This document shows, piece by piece, positions 41,004 through 49,646 of a stretch of 64,000 nucleotides of DNA (the first letter of the stretch is position 1; each line of letters begins with the position of its first letter). The stretch is taken from positions 267,865-331,864 of the forward strand of contig NZ_BDAV01000015.1 of NCBI RefSeq assembly GCF_001612635.1. Reading direction: 5' to 3'. A program made the translations under genes and the position numbers. The DNA is from Nocardia africana NBRC 100379 (lineage in GTDB: Bacteria > Actinomycetota > Actinomycetes > Mycobacteriales > Mycobacteriaceae). Below the pieces are notes generated by a model, which made no database searches, had not been told where the DNA came from, and saw only the letters and a program-made list of their open reading frames with translations.

Positions 41004-42553
41004 GCCTGCGGCACGCGGCCGCACTGCTGATCCTGGCTGCCGGGCTGACCCTGGGCTCGGCCACACTCGCCGCGGGCCAGGCCCCGACACCGTCGCCACC
41101 AGGTTCCGGAGCACCCGCGACGCCGGGCGATCCGGGCACGTCCACGACGTACGGATTCGACGGCACGTGCGACCAGCTGCACGACCTGCTGTTGAAACTT
41201 CCGATGGTTGGCGGGTTCGACGGCGACGTGCTGTCGGCAATGTGCAAGGCGGGCAACGCCGCCACCCATCCGGGTCAAGCCGCCGACGCGGTGCGCTCGA
41301 AGGCGTGGGACTCGACATTCGGCCAGATCGTGGACAGCATGCTCGACGGGCTCGGGCAGATGGTCGGTGCCACGATGACGATGTGGGCACGGCTGCCCAA
41401 CGACAAGCTGCTCGACAGCACGACCCTGTGGCAGCGCATCGACTCCTACACCCGGGTGTTGCAGGTGTGGATGCTGGCCATCTCGATCGCGGTCTCGGCG
41501 CTGCGGATCGGTGTCGCCCGCAAGCACCTCGCTGCCGAGCACGCCGAAGAGACCTTCCGCACGCTGGCCCGATCGGTGATCGCGACCTGGATCGCCGGTG
41601 GTGCCATTCTCGCCGGGGCCCGTATCACCGACAGGTTCAGCGAATGGCTGCTCGACGACACGGTCGGTCCCAACAGCGGCGGCGCGGCCGAGCTGCTGGT
41701 GAAGTCCTACCGCAACAGCGCCGGGCTGCTCTCGCCCGGTCTGGTGTTCGTGGTGACGCTGGTCGGGCTGCTGGGCGCGATCTCGATGGCCGCACTCACA
41801 GTGATCCGCCAAGCCTTTCTCGTCGTGGCGGTCGGGATGTTCCCCCTGACCGCGGCCGCCTCCGGCACGGCGGCGGGCCGGCAGAGTTTCGCGCGGCTCG
41901 GGGGCTGGATCGTCGCGTTTCTGTTGTTCAAACCGGTCGCGTCGCTGATCTACATGATCGCGTTTGTCAGCGCCGATCAGGCCAACTCCGAATCCGCGGG
42001 CAACGCTGGCAGTGCTGATGCGGCCGCCCGGTCACTGATCGGGATCGTGTTGTTGTGCAGTGCCGTCGGCGTCCTGCCTGCCCTGGTCCGCCTCGTCGCC
42101 CCGGGGCTGTCGGTGATCGGATCGGGCGGCAGCGGCGCGGTGGCCACCGGCATTGTCGCCGGTGCCGCCGCGATCGCCGTGACCGGCGGCAAGGCGCTGA
42201 TGGCGCGCGGCGGCGGCAGTGCGGCGGCCGCCACCGCCGGTCTAGGAGCGGCGCCGCCGCCCGGGCCCACCAGTACTGGGGCAGGTCGGCCCATGTTGCC
42301 TCCGTCGCCGCCGCCGCGAGGGATCGGCGCAGGCCCACCGCCTGGACCGAGCGGGCCGCCACCACGACGGCCGGGCGGGCCTGGATCACACCGGCCGGGA
42401 GGCGGGACCGTGCGGTCATCCACACCGACCAGCATGGGCCGCTCGGTCGAACGCACCGGCAACGACACCGCCACCGGAACCCGCCGACCCGGCAGCGAGC
42501 CCGGCTGGGTCGACCCCAACCCCCATCTGGGCAACCAACAGATCGACTACTGA
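40997..42553 (+). CDS. VirB6/TrbL-like polytopic membrane protein
   Basis: 518 residues from ATG 40997. Signal-like first helix (LRHAAALLILAAGLTLG), extracytoplasmic region with two Cys, then at least five TM helices between about 150 and 410 (VWMLAISIAVSALRIG, VIATWIAGGAILAGA, LVFVVTLVGLLGAISMAAL, FLVVAVGMFPLTAAA, WIVAFLLFKPVASLIYMIAFV, LIGIVLLCSAVGVLPAL). The Gly/Pro-rich C-tail is cytoplasmic. This matches the SCO6881/VirB6 channel component that sits before SCO6880-type genes. Confidence 0.75.
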   Translation: MVSLRHAAALLILAAGLTLGSATLAAGQAPTPSPPGSGAPATPGDPGTSTTYGFDGTCDQLHDLLLKLPMVGGFDGDVLSAMCKAGNAATHPGQAADAVRSKAWDSTFGQIVDSMLDGLGQMVGATMTMWARLPNDKLLDSTTLWQRIDSYTRVLQVWMLAISIAVSALRIGVARKHLAAEHAEETFRTLARSVIATWIAGGAILAGARITDRFSEWLLDDTVGPNSGGAAELLVKSYRNSAGLLSPGLVFVVTLVGLLGAISMAALTVIRQAFLVVAVGMFPLTAAASGTAAGRQSFARLGGWIVAFLLFKPVASLIYMIAFVSADQANSESAGNAGSADAAARSLIGIVLLCSAVGVLPALVRLVAPGLSVIGSGGSGAVATGIVAGAAAIAVTGGKALMARGGGSAAAATAGLGAAPPPGPTSTGAGRPMLPPSPPPRGIGAGPPPGPSGPPPRRPGGPGSHRPGGGTVRSSTPTSMGRSVERTGNDTATGTRRPGSEPGWVDPNPHLGNQQIDY

Positions 42554-42603
42554 GAGTCCAAAAATGCTGTGTTGAAACACTATTCGTACTTCGAGGTGAT
42601 CGC

Positions 42604-44100
42604 ATGACTACCACGGCCGCCATCACTGAACACCCCTACAGCGCCGGATCGCGTCCGCGTAACGAGGGCCTTTTCGGGCTGAGCTGGGTGGCGATGCTCA
42701 CCGTCGGCGCCGTGGTGATAGCCGTCGTGCTGGCCCAAGCGCTGTTCGGATTCCGTGTCGCCGCAATCGTTCTCGTCGCCGGGGCCATTGCGGCCGGGCC
42801 GCTGGTGTTCACCAGCGGGGGACGTACCGGCTGGGTCCGGGCGATCCTGTTGTGGCAGTGGTGGCGCGGCGGCCGCCGCGGCGAGCATACCTACCGCTCC
42901 GGCAGTTTCTCCACGATCCCCGGCGGCACCCAGCAGCTGCCCGGTGTGCTGGCCCCGACCCGCCTGCACGAGGGCAGGACACCGGACGGGCACTGGTTCG
43001 CCATGGTCCACATGCCCAAAACCTCCGGCTACACCGTCATTCTCAAGACCTGGCCCCAAGGCAGCGAAGCCGTCGATCAGGACTTGGTCGACCACTGGGT
43101 CGCCGGGTGGGGGAGCTTCCTGGCCGTCTACGGCGGCAAACACGACATCACCACCATCGCCGCGGTCATCGACACCATCCCCGAGACCGGAAACCGCCTG
43201 ATGAGCGAGGTATCGACCATCACCCGCCCCGACGCACCCGAGATCGCGCAGCAGGTGATGTGGGAGCTGGGCTCGCAACTGGCCCGCCAGCGCGTGCAAC
43301 TCGACGCCCGCCTCGCGATCACCTTCGAAGCCACCACTCCGGAGCGACGCAACATCCCCGCCGAGCAGGCCCTCGAAATCGGGCGCCGCCTGCCCGGCAT
43401 CGTCGACGCTCTGGCCGACGCGGGGCTGCGAGCCAGGCCCATGACCGCCGCCGAGGTCATCGGCTTCGTCCGGCGCAGCTATGACCCCGCCACGCAAGGC
43501 GGCCTGGAGGCAGCGACAGCAACCGGGGAAGGGCACGGGCTGGGCTGGAACGACGCCGGCCCGGTCAGCCACCGCGAGTACTGGGACCGGTTGCTGCACT
43601 GCGGCGCGAACAGCGTCACGTGGGAGATGGGAGAAGCGCCGAAAGGCACGTTCACCGAACGGATTCTGCAACCACTGCTGGAACCGAATCTCGAGGTCCC
43701 GAGAAAGCGGGTCACGATCATCTACCGGCCCCACGCCGCCGCCGAGGCCGCCGACATCGTCGACAACGACTACCGCAATTCCATTGTCGCCGCCCAGAAC
43801 ACACGCGGTGGACTCGTCTCGGCGTCGGCCGGCATCCGCGCGCAATCGGCCGGGAGGGCCCGGGAGGAACAAGTCCTCGGCCACGGCCTGACCCGCTACG
43901 GGATGCTGGTGACCATCACCGCGCCGCGCGGACACGACCTCCCGCGCATCAACGCTGTCGTCCAGGACCTGTCCAGCCAGGCACGCGTGCAGATCACCCG
44001 CTGCTACGGCTTCCAGGCCGCCGCGTTCGCCGCCGGTCTCGGAGTCGGAGTCGTGCTGCCCGAACACGCCACCGCGCCAGCGTTCCTGGAGGACAACTGA
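42604..44100 (+). CDS. SCO6880-family conjugation protein
   Basis: 498 residues from ATG 42604, preceded by GAGGTGATCGC. Two N-terminal TM helices (about 29-70, VAMLTVGAVVIAVVLAQALFG and VAAIVLVAGAIAAGPLVF) as in VirB3/PrgI-type parts. A soluble domain follows with WFAMVHMPKTSGYTVILKTWP, HDITTIAAVIDTIPETGNRL, LDARLAITFEATTPERR and RYGMLVTITAPRG. This corresponds to the N-terminal half of VirB4 and to SCO6880 of Streptomyces. No ATPase motif here; the next gene provides it. Confidence 0.85.
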   Translation: MTTTAAITEHPYSAGSRPRNEGLFGLSWVAMLTVGAVVIAVVLAQALFGFRVAAIVLVAGAIAAGPLVFTSGGRTGWVRAILLWQWWRGGRRGEHTYRSGSFSTIPGGTQQLPGVLAPTRLHEGRTPDGHWFAMVHMPKTSGYTVILKTWPQGSEAVDQDLVDHWVAGWGSFLAVYGGKHDITTIAAVIDTIPETGNRLMSEVSTITRPDAPEIAQQVMWELGSQLARQRVQLDARLAITFEATTPERRNIPAEQALEIGRRLPGIVDALADAGLRARPMTAAEVIGFVRRSYDPATQGGLEAATATGEGHGLGWNDAGPVSHREYWDRLLHCGANSVTWEMGEAPKGTFTERILQPLLEPNLEVPRKRVTIIYRPHAAAEAADIVDNDYRNSIVAAQNTRGGLVSASAGIRAQSAGRAREEQVLGHGLTRYGMLVTITAPRGHDLPRINAVVQDLSSQARVQITRCYGFQAAAFAAGLGVGVVLPEHATAPAFLEDN

Positions 44101-45890
44101 TGGCCGAGACCCCACCACCGCCAACCCAGCGCCCCCGGCCCCATGTCGCCGTGAACGCGAAACAGGGCGCACGACAGGTCGGTCCGCGAGTCCTCGATGA
44201 CACCGCGCGCTCGCGTCTGGAGCGACAGTGCACGATGGGCGGGCTGCGCGGTGCACGAGCGCGTTTTCTACTCGGCCGCGACGACACCCGCCGCCGCAAC
44301 AGCGAACTGCTCATCTCCGCGGCCGCCGGTGAGCAGTTCGACCGCCCGACACTGACGTTGACCACCAACGGGTACGCCGGACGCAACGGAGGCCGCATGT
44401 CGGCCATCGCCCGCCCACCGGAATGGCGGGCGACCACCGCCCAGATCGCCGGCCTGTGGCCCTGGACCGTCGGCGCCGGCGCCCCGCTGATCGGCACCCC
44501 ACTCGGCCCGCACCTACGCACCGGCGCACCAGTGTGCTTCGACCCGATGAACTGGTTCACCCGCGGCAGCTTCCTCACCGCACCCAGCCTGTTCGTGCTG
44601 GGACTCAACGGATTCGGCAAATCGACACTCGTGCGCCGGATCGTGCTCGGCGGGATCGCACAAGGCGTCACCCCGCTCATCCTGGCCGACGTCAAACCCG
44701 ACTACCGGCCGCTGGTGGAACTGGCCGGGGGACAGATCATCGACATCGGCTACGGCCACGGCTGCCTCAACCCCCTCGACAACGGTGTCATGGGGCAGGT
44801 CCTGACCACACTGACCCGCGCCGGGCTGCACGAGCGCGCCCGCAACATCACCCAGGAACTACAGGCCCGCCAGATCGCCCTGGTCGCCGGACTGATCGAA
44901 CTCGTGCGCGGTCACCCGGTCGCCGACTACGAAGAAGCCCTCATCGCCACCGCCCTGCGGCAGCTCTACACACCAGAACCCCAGGGCGGACGCGGATTCG
45001 CGATCGACCGGCCGCCGATCCTGACCGACCTGCTCGAGGTCATCGTCACCGGCAGCGAGGAACTGCGCTTGGACGCCGCCGCCGACACCGAAGACGCCTA
45101 CCGCGCCACCATCGTTCCCCTGCGGCAATCGTTGCGCCGGTTGACCAACGGCCCGTTCGGGGAAGTGTTCAACGGCCACACCAGCACCGCGATCGACTTC
45201 GACTCCGTCGCCGTGTGCATCGACGTCTCCAACATCCCCACCGGCGACCGCAAACTCAAAGCCGCTGCGATGCTGGCCTGCTGGGCTGCCGGGTTCTCCG
45301 CGATCGAAGCCCTCAACACCCTCACCGACGCCGGGCTGGCAGACCAGCGCTATTTCCAGGTCGTCATGGACGAACTGTGGCAGGTTCTGGCCTTGGGCGA
45401 CTTCATGATCGAACGCGTCGACGAGCTCACCCGTCTGCAACGCGGCCTGGCCACCGCCCTGATCATGATCAGCCACACCATCAAAGACCTCCAGGCCCTG
45501 TCGAGCGCCGCCGCGGTCAACCGCGCTCTCGGCTTCCTTGAACGCGCGCGAGCGAAAGTCTTCGGCGCTCTACCGGCCGACGAGGTCGAACGCCTCGACA
45601 GCATCGTCCCGTTCACCGCCTCCGAAAAGGCCATGGTGACCAGTTGGTCGGCACCCCAAGCCCTCACAGGCGAACCCCTGCCCCCGGGACAACCACGCCC
45701 CGCACCCCCGGGAACGGGAAAGTTCCTGCTCAAAATCGGCGAAGACCGCCGCCCCGGAATCCCATTCAGCGTCGAACTCAGCGCAACCGAAATCGACAAA
45801 CACGTCCACGAGACCAACACACGGTTTCATTTCCGGACCTCGACAGATCGCGAAGGCCACACCAGCGGCATAAAGGATGGCCGAACCTGA
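44100..45890 (+). CDS. VirB4/TraC-like conjugation ATPase
   Basis: 596 residues; start overlaps the previous stop by one base. Walker A GLNGFGKST at about 170-178, PLILADVKPDY after it, GCLNPLDNG (as in VirB4), Walker B VVMDELWQVL near 420, and the LIMISHTIKDLQAL arm. TRGSFLTAPSLFVLG is a typical VirB4 approach. Energises type IV secretion together with the SCO6880-type protein. The C-terminal part has the usual GKFLLKIGEDRRPGIPF. Confidence 0.9.
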   Translation: MAETPPPPTQRPRPHVAVNAKQGARQVGPRVLDDTARSRLERQCTMGGLRGARARFLLGRDDTRRRNSELLISAAAGEQFDRPTLTLTTNGYAGRNGGRMSAIARPPEWRATTAQIAGLWPWTVGAGAPLIGTPLGPHLRTGAPVCFDPMNWFTRGSFLTAPSLFVLGLNGFGKSTLVRRIVLGGIAQGVTPLILADVKPDYRPLVELAGGQIIDIGYGHGCLNPLDNGVMGQVLTTLTRAGLHERARNITQELQARQIALVAGLIELVRGHPVADYEEALIATALRQLYTPEPQGGRGFAIDRPPILTDLLEVIVTGSEELRLDAAADTEDAYRATIVPLRQSLRRLTNGPFGEVFNGHTSTAIDFDSVAVCIDVSNIPTGDRKLKAAAMLACWAAGFSAIEALNTLTDAGLADQRYFQVVMDELWQVLALGDFMIERVDELTRLQRGLATALIMISHTIKDLQALSSAAAVNRALGFLERARAKVFGALPADEVERLDSIVPFTASEKAMVTSWSAPQALTGEPLPPGQPRPAPPGTGKFLLKIGEDRRPGIPFSVELSATEIDKHVHETNTRFHFRTSTDREGHTSGIKDGRT

Positions 45891-46438
45891 TGGCGAGCCT
45901 CCAGAACCACTTCCGAGTGATCGCCGAGACACACGCGGCAGCAACCGAAGTCACCGCAGCCGAAATCGTCGGCACCGCCGAGGACATCGTATCCGCCCGG
46001 TCGCCGCTCGCGCGCGCAAATCTCGCGTTCGCCGCGATCGTCGACGGACCCACCGAGCTGGGCGAGGGACAACCCGTCCTGTGGATCAACACCTTCGGCG
46101 CAGACTCCGGAGAACCCATCGGAATCCTCAAAGCCCGGATCCTCGCCGAGATCGTGCCGCGCGGACTGCACACCGGCCAACCCCAACGCAAATTCCTGGC
46201 ACTGCTCGAACTACCCGGACTCGGACACGTCGAACGCATCATCGGCGCAGACGACATTCTCGCACTGCCCGACCCACCGCACACCCCCGACTCCCACCCG
46301 GGACCTCACGGTGGAGCAGACGTCGCTGAGCTCGTTCGGGACGCCTTCGGCGAGGACATCCCGACTCCCGGCAACGCCGACAGCGACCCACGGCCGCCGT
46401 CGCTGCCGGAACCGGACACCGGCTACGGACTCGAATGA
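45890..46438 (+). CDS. Conjugation-associated hypothetical protein
   Basis: 182 residues, ATG sharing one base with the VirB4-like stop. Helical N-terminus (IAETHAAATEVTAAEIVGTAED), a central beta-rich part PVLWINTFGADSGEPIGILKARI, LLELPGLGHVERIIGADDIL, and a Pro-rich disordered C-terminus. Not recognised. Position suggests a secretion accessory or chaperone. Confidence 0.6.
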   Translation: MASLQNHFRVIAETHAAATEVTAAEIVGTAEDIVSARSPLARANLAFAAIVDGPTELGEGQPVLWINTFGADSGEPIGILKARILAEIVPRGLHTGQPQRKFLALLELPGLGHVERIIGADDILALPDPPHTPDSHPGPHGGADVAELVRDAFGEDIPTPGNADSDPRPPSLPEPDTGYGLE

Positions 46439-46451
46439 GGGGCGGCGAACC

Positions 46452-46562
46452 GTGAGAAGACCCTATGCAAATCGTGTGCCGCCGCACCGCCTGATGATGG
46501 CGTGCGCAGGACGACGCCGTAGCGGGGGATGGATGCCAATGCTCGGAGTGCGGCGGCGATAG
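46452..46562 (+). CDS. Possible 36-residue basic peptide
   Basis: GTG start after a GAGGGGCGG site; stop two bases before ATG 46565 of the hydrolase gene. The product is Arg-rich (RRPYANRVPPHR, ends GVRRR). Could be a small gene or just a leader that couples translation. Weak evidence. Confidence 0.25.
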   Translation: MRRPYANRVPPHRLMMACAGRRRSGGWMPMLGVRRR

Positions 46563-46564
46563 CG

Positions 46565-47692
46565 ATGGCATCGCGGTGGTGGGTTGTGGCTGTGGTTTCG
46601 CTGTTCGCGTTACCGATGCTGCTCGTCGTCATCATCGGCTCCGACGACTCGCAAACCGGCTGCGTGTCGGGTGCTTTGAGCGGGGCGCTGGCCTCGGCCG
46701 ACAGCGCGCACGTGGACGGTTACAGCCCGCAGCAGTTGCAGATCGCGCAGGTCGCTGTGGCGGTCGGCGAACAGCACGGCGCGGCACCGAATGTCATCGT
46801 TGCCGCATTGATGGCGGCGATGCAAGAAAGCTCGCTGCGCAACCTCAGCAACGATGCGGTCGAGGGCTCGTCCGGGTACGCACACGACGGTGTCGGCGGC
46901 GACCACGACTCGGTGGGTCCGTGGCAGATGCGCGCGAGTGTCTGGGGCGGCGCAGGGATCGACCAGTTGATGAACCCTGCCTACCAAGCCAACTGGTTCT
47001 ACAACCAAGCCGACAAGGTCGACGGTGCCGCGTCGATGGATCCCGGCGAACTCGCACAGACCGTGGAAGTGTCGGACTTCCCCGACCAGTACGGCACCCA
47101 CCGCCGCGAGGCCGAGGCCCTGTACATGGCCCTGCGCGGAGCTGGCTCACGACTGCCACAGCTCGCCAGCGGCCCCGCCCGCCCGGCCGGCTCCACAGAC
47201 ACGATGGGGTGCGGCGGGTCGCACTCCGGCGGTGGCGATTTCGGGCAGGCGATCGTCGCGGCGGCCGAGCGATGGATCGGGCTGCCGTATGTGTGGGGCG
47301 GCGGCGACACTGCGGGCCCGACCACCGGTCTCGATGGCGCTGCCGAACCGGGTTTCGACTGCTCCGGGCTGACACTGAACGCGGTGTTCGCGGCCTCGCA
47401 CGGCACGATCACCCTCAGCCACACCACCGGCTCTCAGGTCGCAGACTCCCGTGGCGTCACCGTGAACATCAACGAGAAGCAACCCGGGGATCTGATCTTC
47501 TTCGGGGCCGGAGTGCCTCACCACGTCGCCATCTACGTCGGCCAACTCGCGCCGCGTGCCGGAGCCGAGCCCGTCGACATGGTTGTGCACGCGCCGGACT
47601 TCGGCGTCCCTGTCCAGCTGGCGCCGCTCTGGACCACCGAACCAATGGTGGTCCGCAGGATCGGCCCGAAACCGACACCCTCGGAGGCTTAA
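46565..47692 (+). CDS. Bifunctional peptidoglycan hydrolase (lysozyme-like + NlpC/P60)
   Basis: 375 residues from ATG 46565; an in-frame ATG at 46529 is possible. TM anchor WWVVAVVSLFALPMLLVVIIG (about 4-24). Lytic-transglycosylase-like domain with VAALMAAMQESSLRNL (catalytic Glu about 88) and VGPWQMR. NlpC/P60 domain from about 220: WIGLPYVWGG, FDCSGL (catalytic Cys about 265), PGDLIFFGAGVPHHVAIYVG (His). Acts outside the membrane to open peptidoglycan for the conjugation machine, like VirB1/TcpG-type hydrolases. Confidence 0.88.
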   Translation: MASRWWVVAVVSLFALPMLLVVIIGSDDSQTGCVSGALSGALASADSAHVDGYSPQQLQIAQVAVAVGEQHGAAPNVIVAALMAAMQESSLRNLSNDAVEGSSGYAHDGVGGDHDSVGPWQMRASVWGGAGIDQLMNPAYQANWFYNQADKVDGAASMDPGELAQTVEVSDFPDQYGTHRREAEALYMALRGAGSRLPQLASGPARPAGSTDTMGCGGSHSGGGDFGQAIVAAAERWIGLPYVWGGGDTAGPTTGLDGAAEPGFDCSGLTLNAVFAASHGTITLSHTTGSQVADSRGVTVNINEKQPGDLIFFGAGVPHHVAIYVGQLAPRAGAEPVDMVVHAPDFGVPVQLAPLWTTEPMVVRRIGPKPTPSEA

Positions 47693-47698
47693 GAGTCC

Positions 47699-48412
47699 AT
47701 GACCGATCGCGGCACTTCACATTATTGGCTTCGATTGCGTAACAGTGAAATTCGCGCAGCCGCCGTAGCTCCCGACGCATGGTGTTGCCGCTCCCGCGCG
47801 GTGCGTGGTCGGTCCAGTGCCCGCAGGCTGATCGCGGCAGCGACCGTGTTGTCGGTGGGGACCGTCGTGGCCGGTTGTGGGCGACCCGCGCCATCGGCGC
47901 CGCAGGGGCGCCCGGATCGGGTAGGGGTGTCGGTCGTGGTGAGGTCGCCCACGGTGACCGCGACCGGGGGGCTGTCGTGGACGGCGAGCGAGATCGACTC
48001 CGGTGATCCCGACGCGGTGCTGATCGCGGCCGCGGGGGTGCTCTACTCCTACGCGCCGGTGATCGACGCCAATGCCGCGCAAGCGTTCGACCGGGCACGG
48101 CCACTGCTGAGTCGGTCGTGCCAACAGCGTGTCGGCGCGTCGACCACCGGGTTCGCGCGGATCACCGGCGCAACGTGGCAGCGGTGGCGCACGGACCGCG
48201 CCGTACTCACTGCGGAAGCCACGGTCGGCAGGGACGACCATCCCCCCGACACCGCCACCACACACCCGCGGGTCGTGACCGTCACCCAGACCGTGCACTC
48301 CACCCCCGCCGGGCTCGCCGGGACGACAAGCGATCCGATCGTTCTGTACATGGTCGCCGGCCGCGACGAGAGCACCGGAGGGTGGCGTGTCAGCCGACTC
48401 GCCGTCCGCTGA
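47699..48412 (+). CDS. Conjugation-associated lipoprotein-like protein
   Basis: 237 residues. Cys/Arg-containing N-terminus, then a hydrophobic segment with lipobox-like VVAGCG (Cys about 60), a long way from the ATG; a later start around GTG 47801 would make a normal lipoprotein signal. The mature domain has DPDAVLIAAAGVLYSYAPVID, one Cys (LSRSCQQRV), and VTVTQTVHSTPAG, similar in type to VirB8-like NTF2 domains. Confidence 0.6.
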   Translation: MTDRGTSHYWLRLRNSEIRAAAVAPDAWCCRSRAVRGRSSARRLIAAATVLSVGTVVAGCGRPAPSAPQGRPDRVGVSVVVRSPTVTATGGLSWTASEIDSGDPDAVLIAAAGVLYSYAPVIDANAAQAFDRARPLLSRSCQQRVGASTTGFARITGATWQRWRTDRAVLTAEATVGRDDHPPDTATTHPRVVTVTQTVHSTPAGLAGTTSDPIVLYMVAGRDESTGGWRVSRLAVR

Positions 48413-48524
48413 CCCGGACAACTGGCTGCCGGATCGCGAGCCGACCACAGCGAGGAAACAGATCATCTCGTTCCGGGAGCCGCCGACAGCGCGCCTGGCC
48501 GGGGGAGGAGAGAGGACGTCATGA
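48387..48524 (+). CDS. Small 45-residue coupled ORF
   Basis: GTG start inside the end of the previous gene with GGAGGG four bases before; stop overlaps the XRE ATG (ATGA). The product is acidic then basic (SADSPSADPDNWLPDREP, ARKQIISFREPP) with no hydrophobic segment. Position and overlaps support a real small gene or a coupling leader. Confidence 0.4.
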   Translation: MSADSPSADPDNWLPDREPTTARKQIISFREPPTARLAGGGERTS

Positions 48525-49324
48525 ACAGTGTCACTAAGGACGGTCGGCGTGCGGGGGCAGTGCGCGCGGGGCTGAGCGTGCCCAGTTTGGGCGGTTATCT
48601 GCGTGCGGAGCGAGAGGCTAGGGGACTGTCACGGGAAGGAGCGACCAACGGAGCGCCGATGTCCGCGGCATACCTGTATTCGATCGAAAGCGAGGTACGC
48701 ATGCCAGGCCCCGAAATTGTCGGGTTACTGGCCGACCTATACGAGTTCGACGACGCTCAGCGCGCCTACGTGCAAGCCTTGCACGCACCGCCGCTGGAGT
48801 TCGACCCAGAACGGATCCAGGCGACATTCGACCAGACCCCGGCGTTGCAACACCGACTCGACGACCTGGACTCGGTCGGCCTGATCGCTGCCTACGTCGA
48901 TTTGTCATGGAATGTGCTGGGCGCCAACAACTGTTTCCGCAGCACCTACCCCGGCTTGGCCGACGCGCCCGTGGGGGCGCAATGGTTCTTCGACCCGATC
49001 GCGCGGCAAGTGCTGGCCGACTGGGAACACGAAGCGATGGTGCTGGTTCGGTTCCTCAAAGCGGATCTGGCGCGTTACCGGTCCTGCACGGCGACGTGGC
49101 GCCTGCTTCGTTACCTGGAACGCGACGATGACTTCTACCGGCTATGGACCACTGACACACAGATCGCCGCAGGGCGCCGGGTCGATGACCCCATGCTGGT
49201 CCGCGATCTCGCCACCGGAACAACATCGAGCATCGAAGTCCAGACCGGGCGAATTGACACTGATATCACCATCCGTCACTTCCTCGGAATACGCAAACCC
49301 CATGCGCCGGAGCAGAATACGTAG
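48521..49324 (+). CDS. XRE-family regulator with MmyB-like ligand domain
   Basis: 267 residues, GGGGGAGGAGAG site. HTH at about 24-75: LGGYLRAEREARGLSREGA, SAAYLYSIESEVRMPGPEI. C-terminal MmyB-like domain: VDLSWNVLGANNCFRSTYPG, WFFDPIARQVLADWEHEAMVLV, and RYLERDDDFYRLW. MmyB-type proteins bind small ligands and control secondary metabolism or mobile genes. The only DNA-binding regulator in this part of the secretion cluster, so it probably governs transfer. Confidence 0.8.
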   Translation: MNSVTKDGRRAGAVRAGLSVPSLGGYLRAEREARGLSREGATNGAPMSAAYLYSIESEVRMPGPEIVGLLADLYEFDDAQRAYVQALHAPPLEFDPERIQATFDQTPALQHRLDDLDSVGLIAAYVDLSWNVLGANNCFRSTYPGLADAPVGAQWFFDPIARQVLADWEHEAMVLVRFLKADLARYRSCTATWRLLRYLERDDDFYRLWTTDTQIAAGRRVDDPMLVRDLATGTTSSIEVQTGRIDTDITIRHFLGIRKPHAPEQNT

Positions 49325-49526
49325 ATCTCAGACAGTCGGCATTCATACAAACAGCATGAAACCAACTACTGGCGCAGACTGGCAGGCACACGTGTAATGG
49401 AGTCGTCGGCGAATAACGATGCAACACGAAACCTGTTGCACGCTCGCACAGTTCGCCGACCGAGTGAGGTAGCGCAGTACGATCGGCGCCGCCTCATCGC
49501 AATTGAGGCTTCTTCGGGGAACAGCC
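49325..49526. promoter_or_regulatory. Intergenic region, probable operon start
   Basis: About 200 bases without a convincing gene between the XRE gene and the next run. No clear boxes seen; it is the only larger gap in this part of the cluster, so a promoter is likely. Confidence 0.3.
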
Positions 49527-49646
49527 ATGTCAGTCCCCCTGCGACCGTTCCCCGAAGAAGTCTTCGAAGCTCCCACGACGGGAAGTAGCCGGGCACCAGG
49601 CCACGGTTCATTTCAACACATTCCTGAAATCGACAGGGCGACATGA
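49527..49646 (+). CDS. Small 39-residue coupled ORF
   Basis: ATG 49527 with GGGGA six bases before; stop overlaps the next ATG (ATGA). The product starts MSVPLRPFPEEVFEAP and ends HIPEIDRAT. Soluble, no family seen. Coupling suggests a real small gene or leader. Confidence 0.4.
   Translation: MSVPLRPFPEEVFEAPTTGSSRAPGHGSFQHIPEIDRAT

Noticed and set aside
42580..44256. 558-residue minus-strand open frame
   Set aside because: Antisense of the SCO6880-type gene, Gly/Asp/Arg-biased; no domain.
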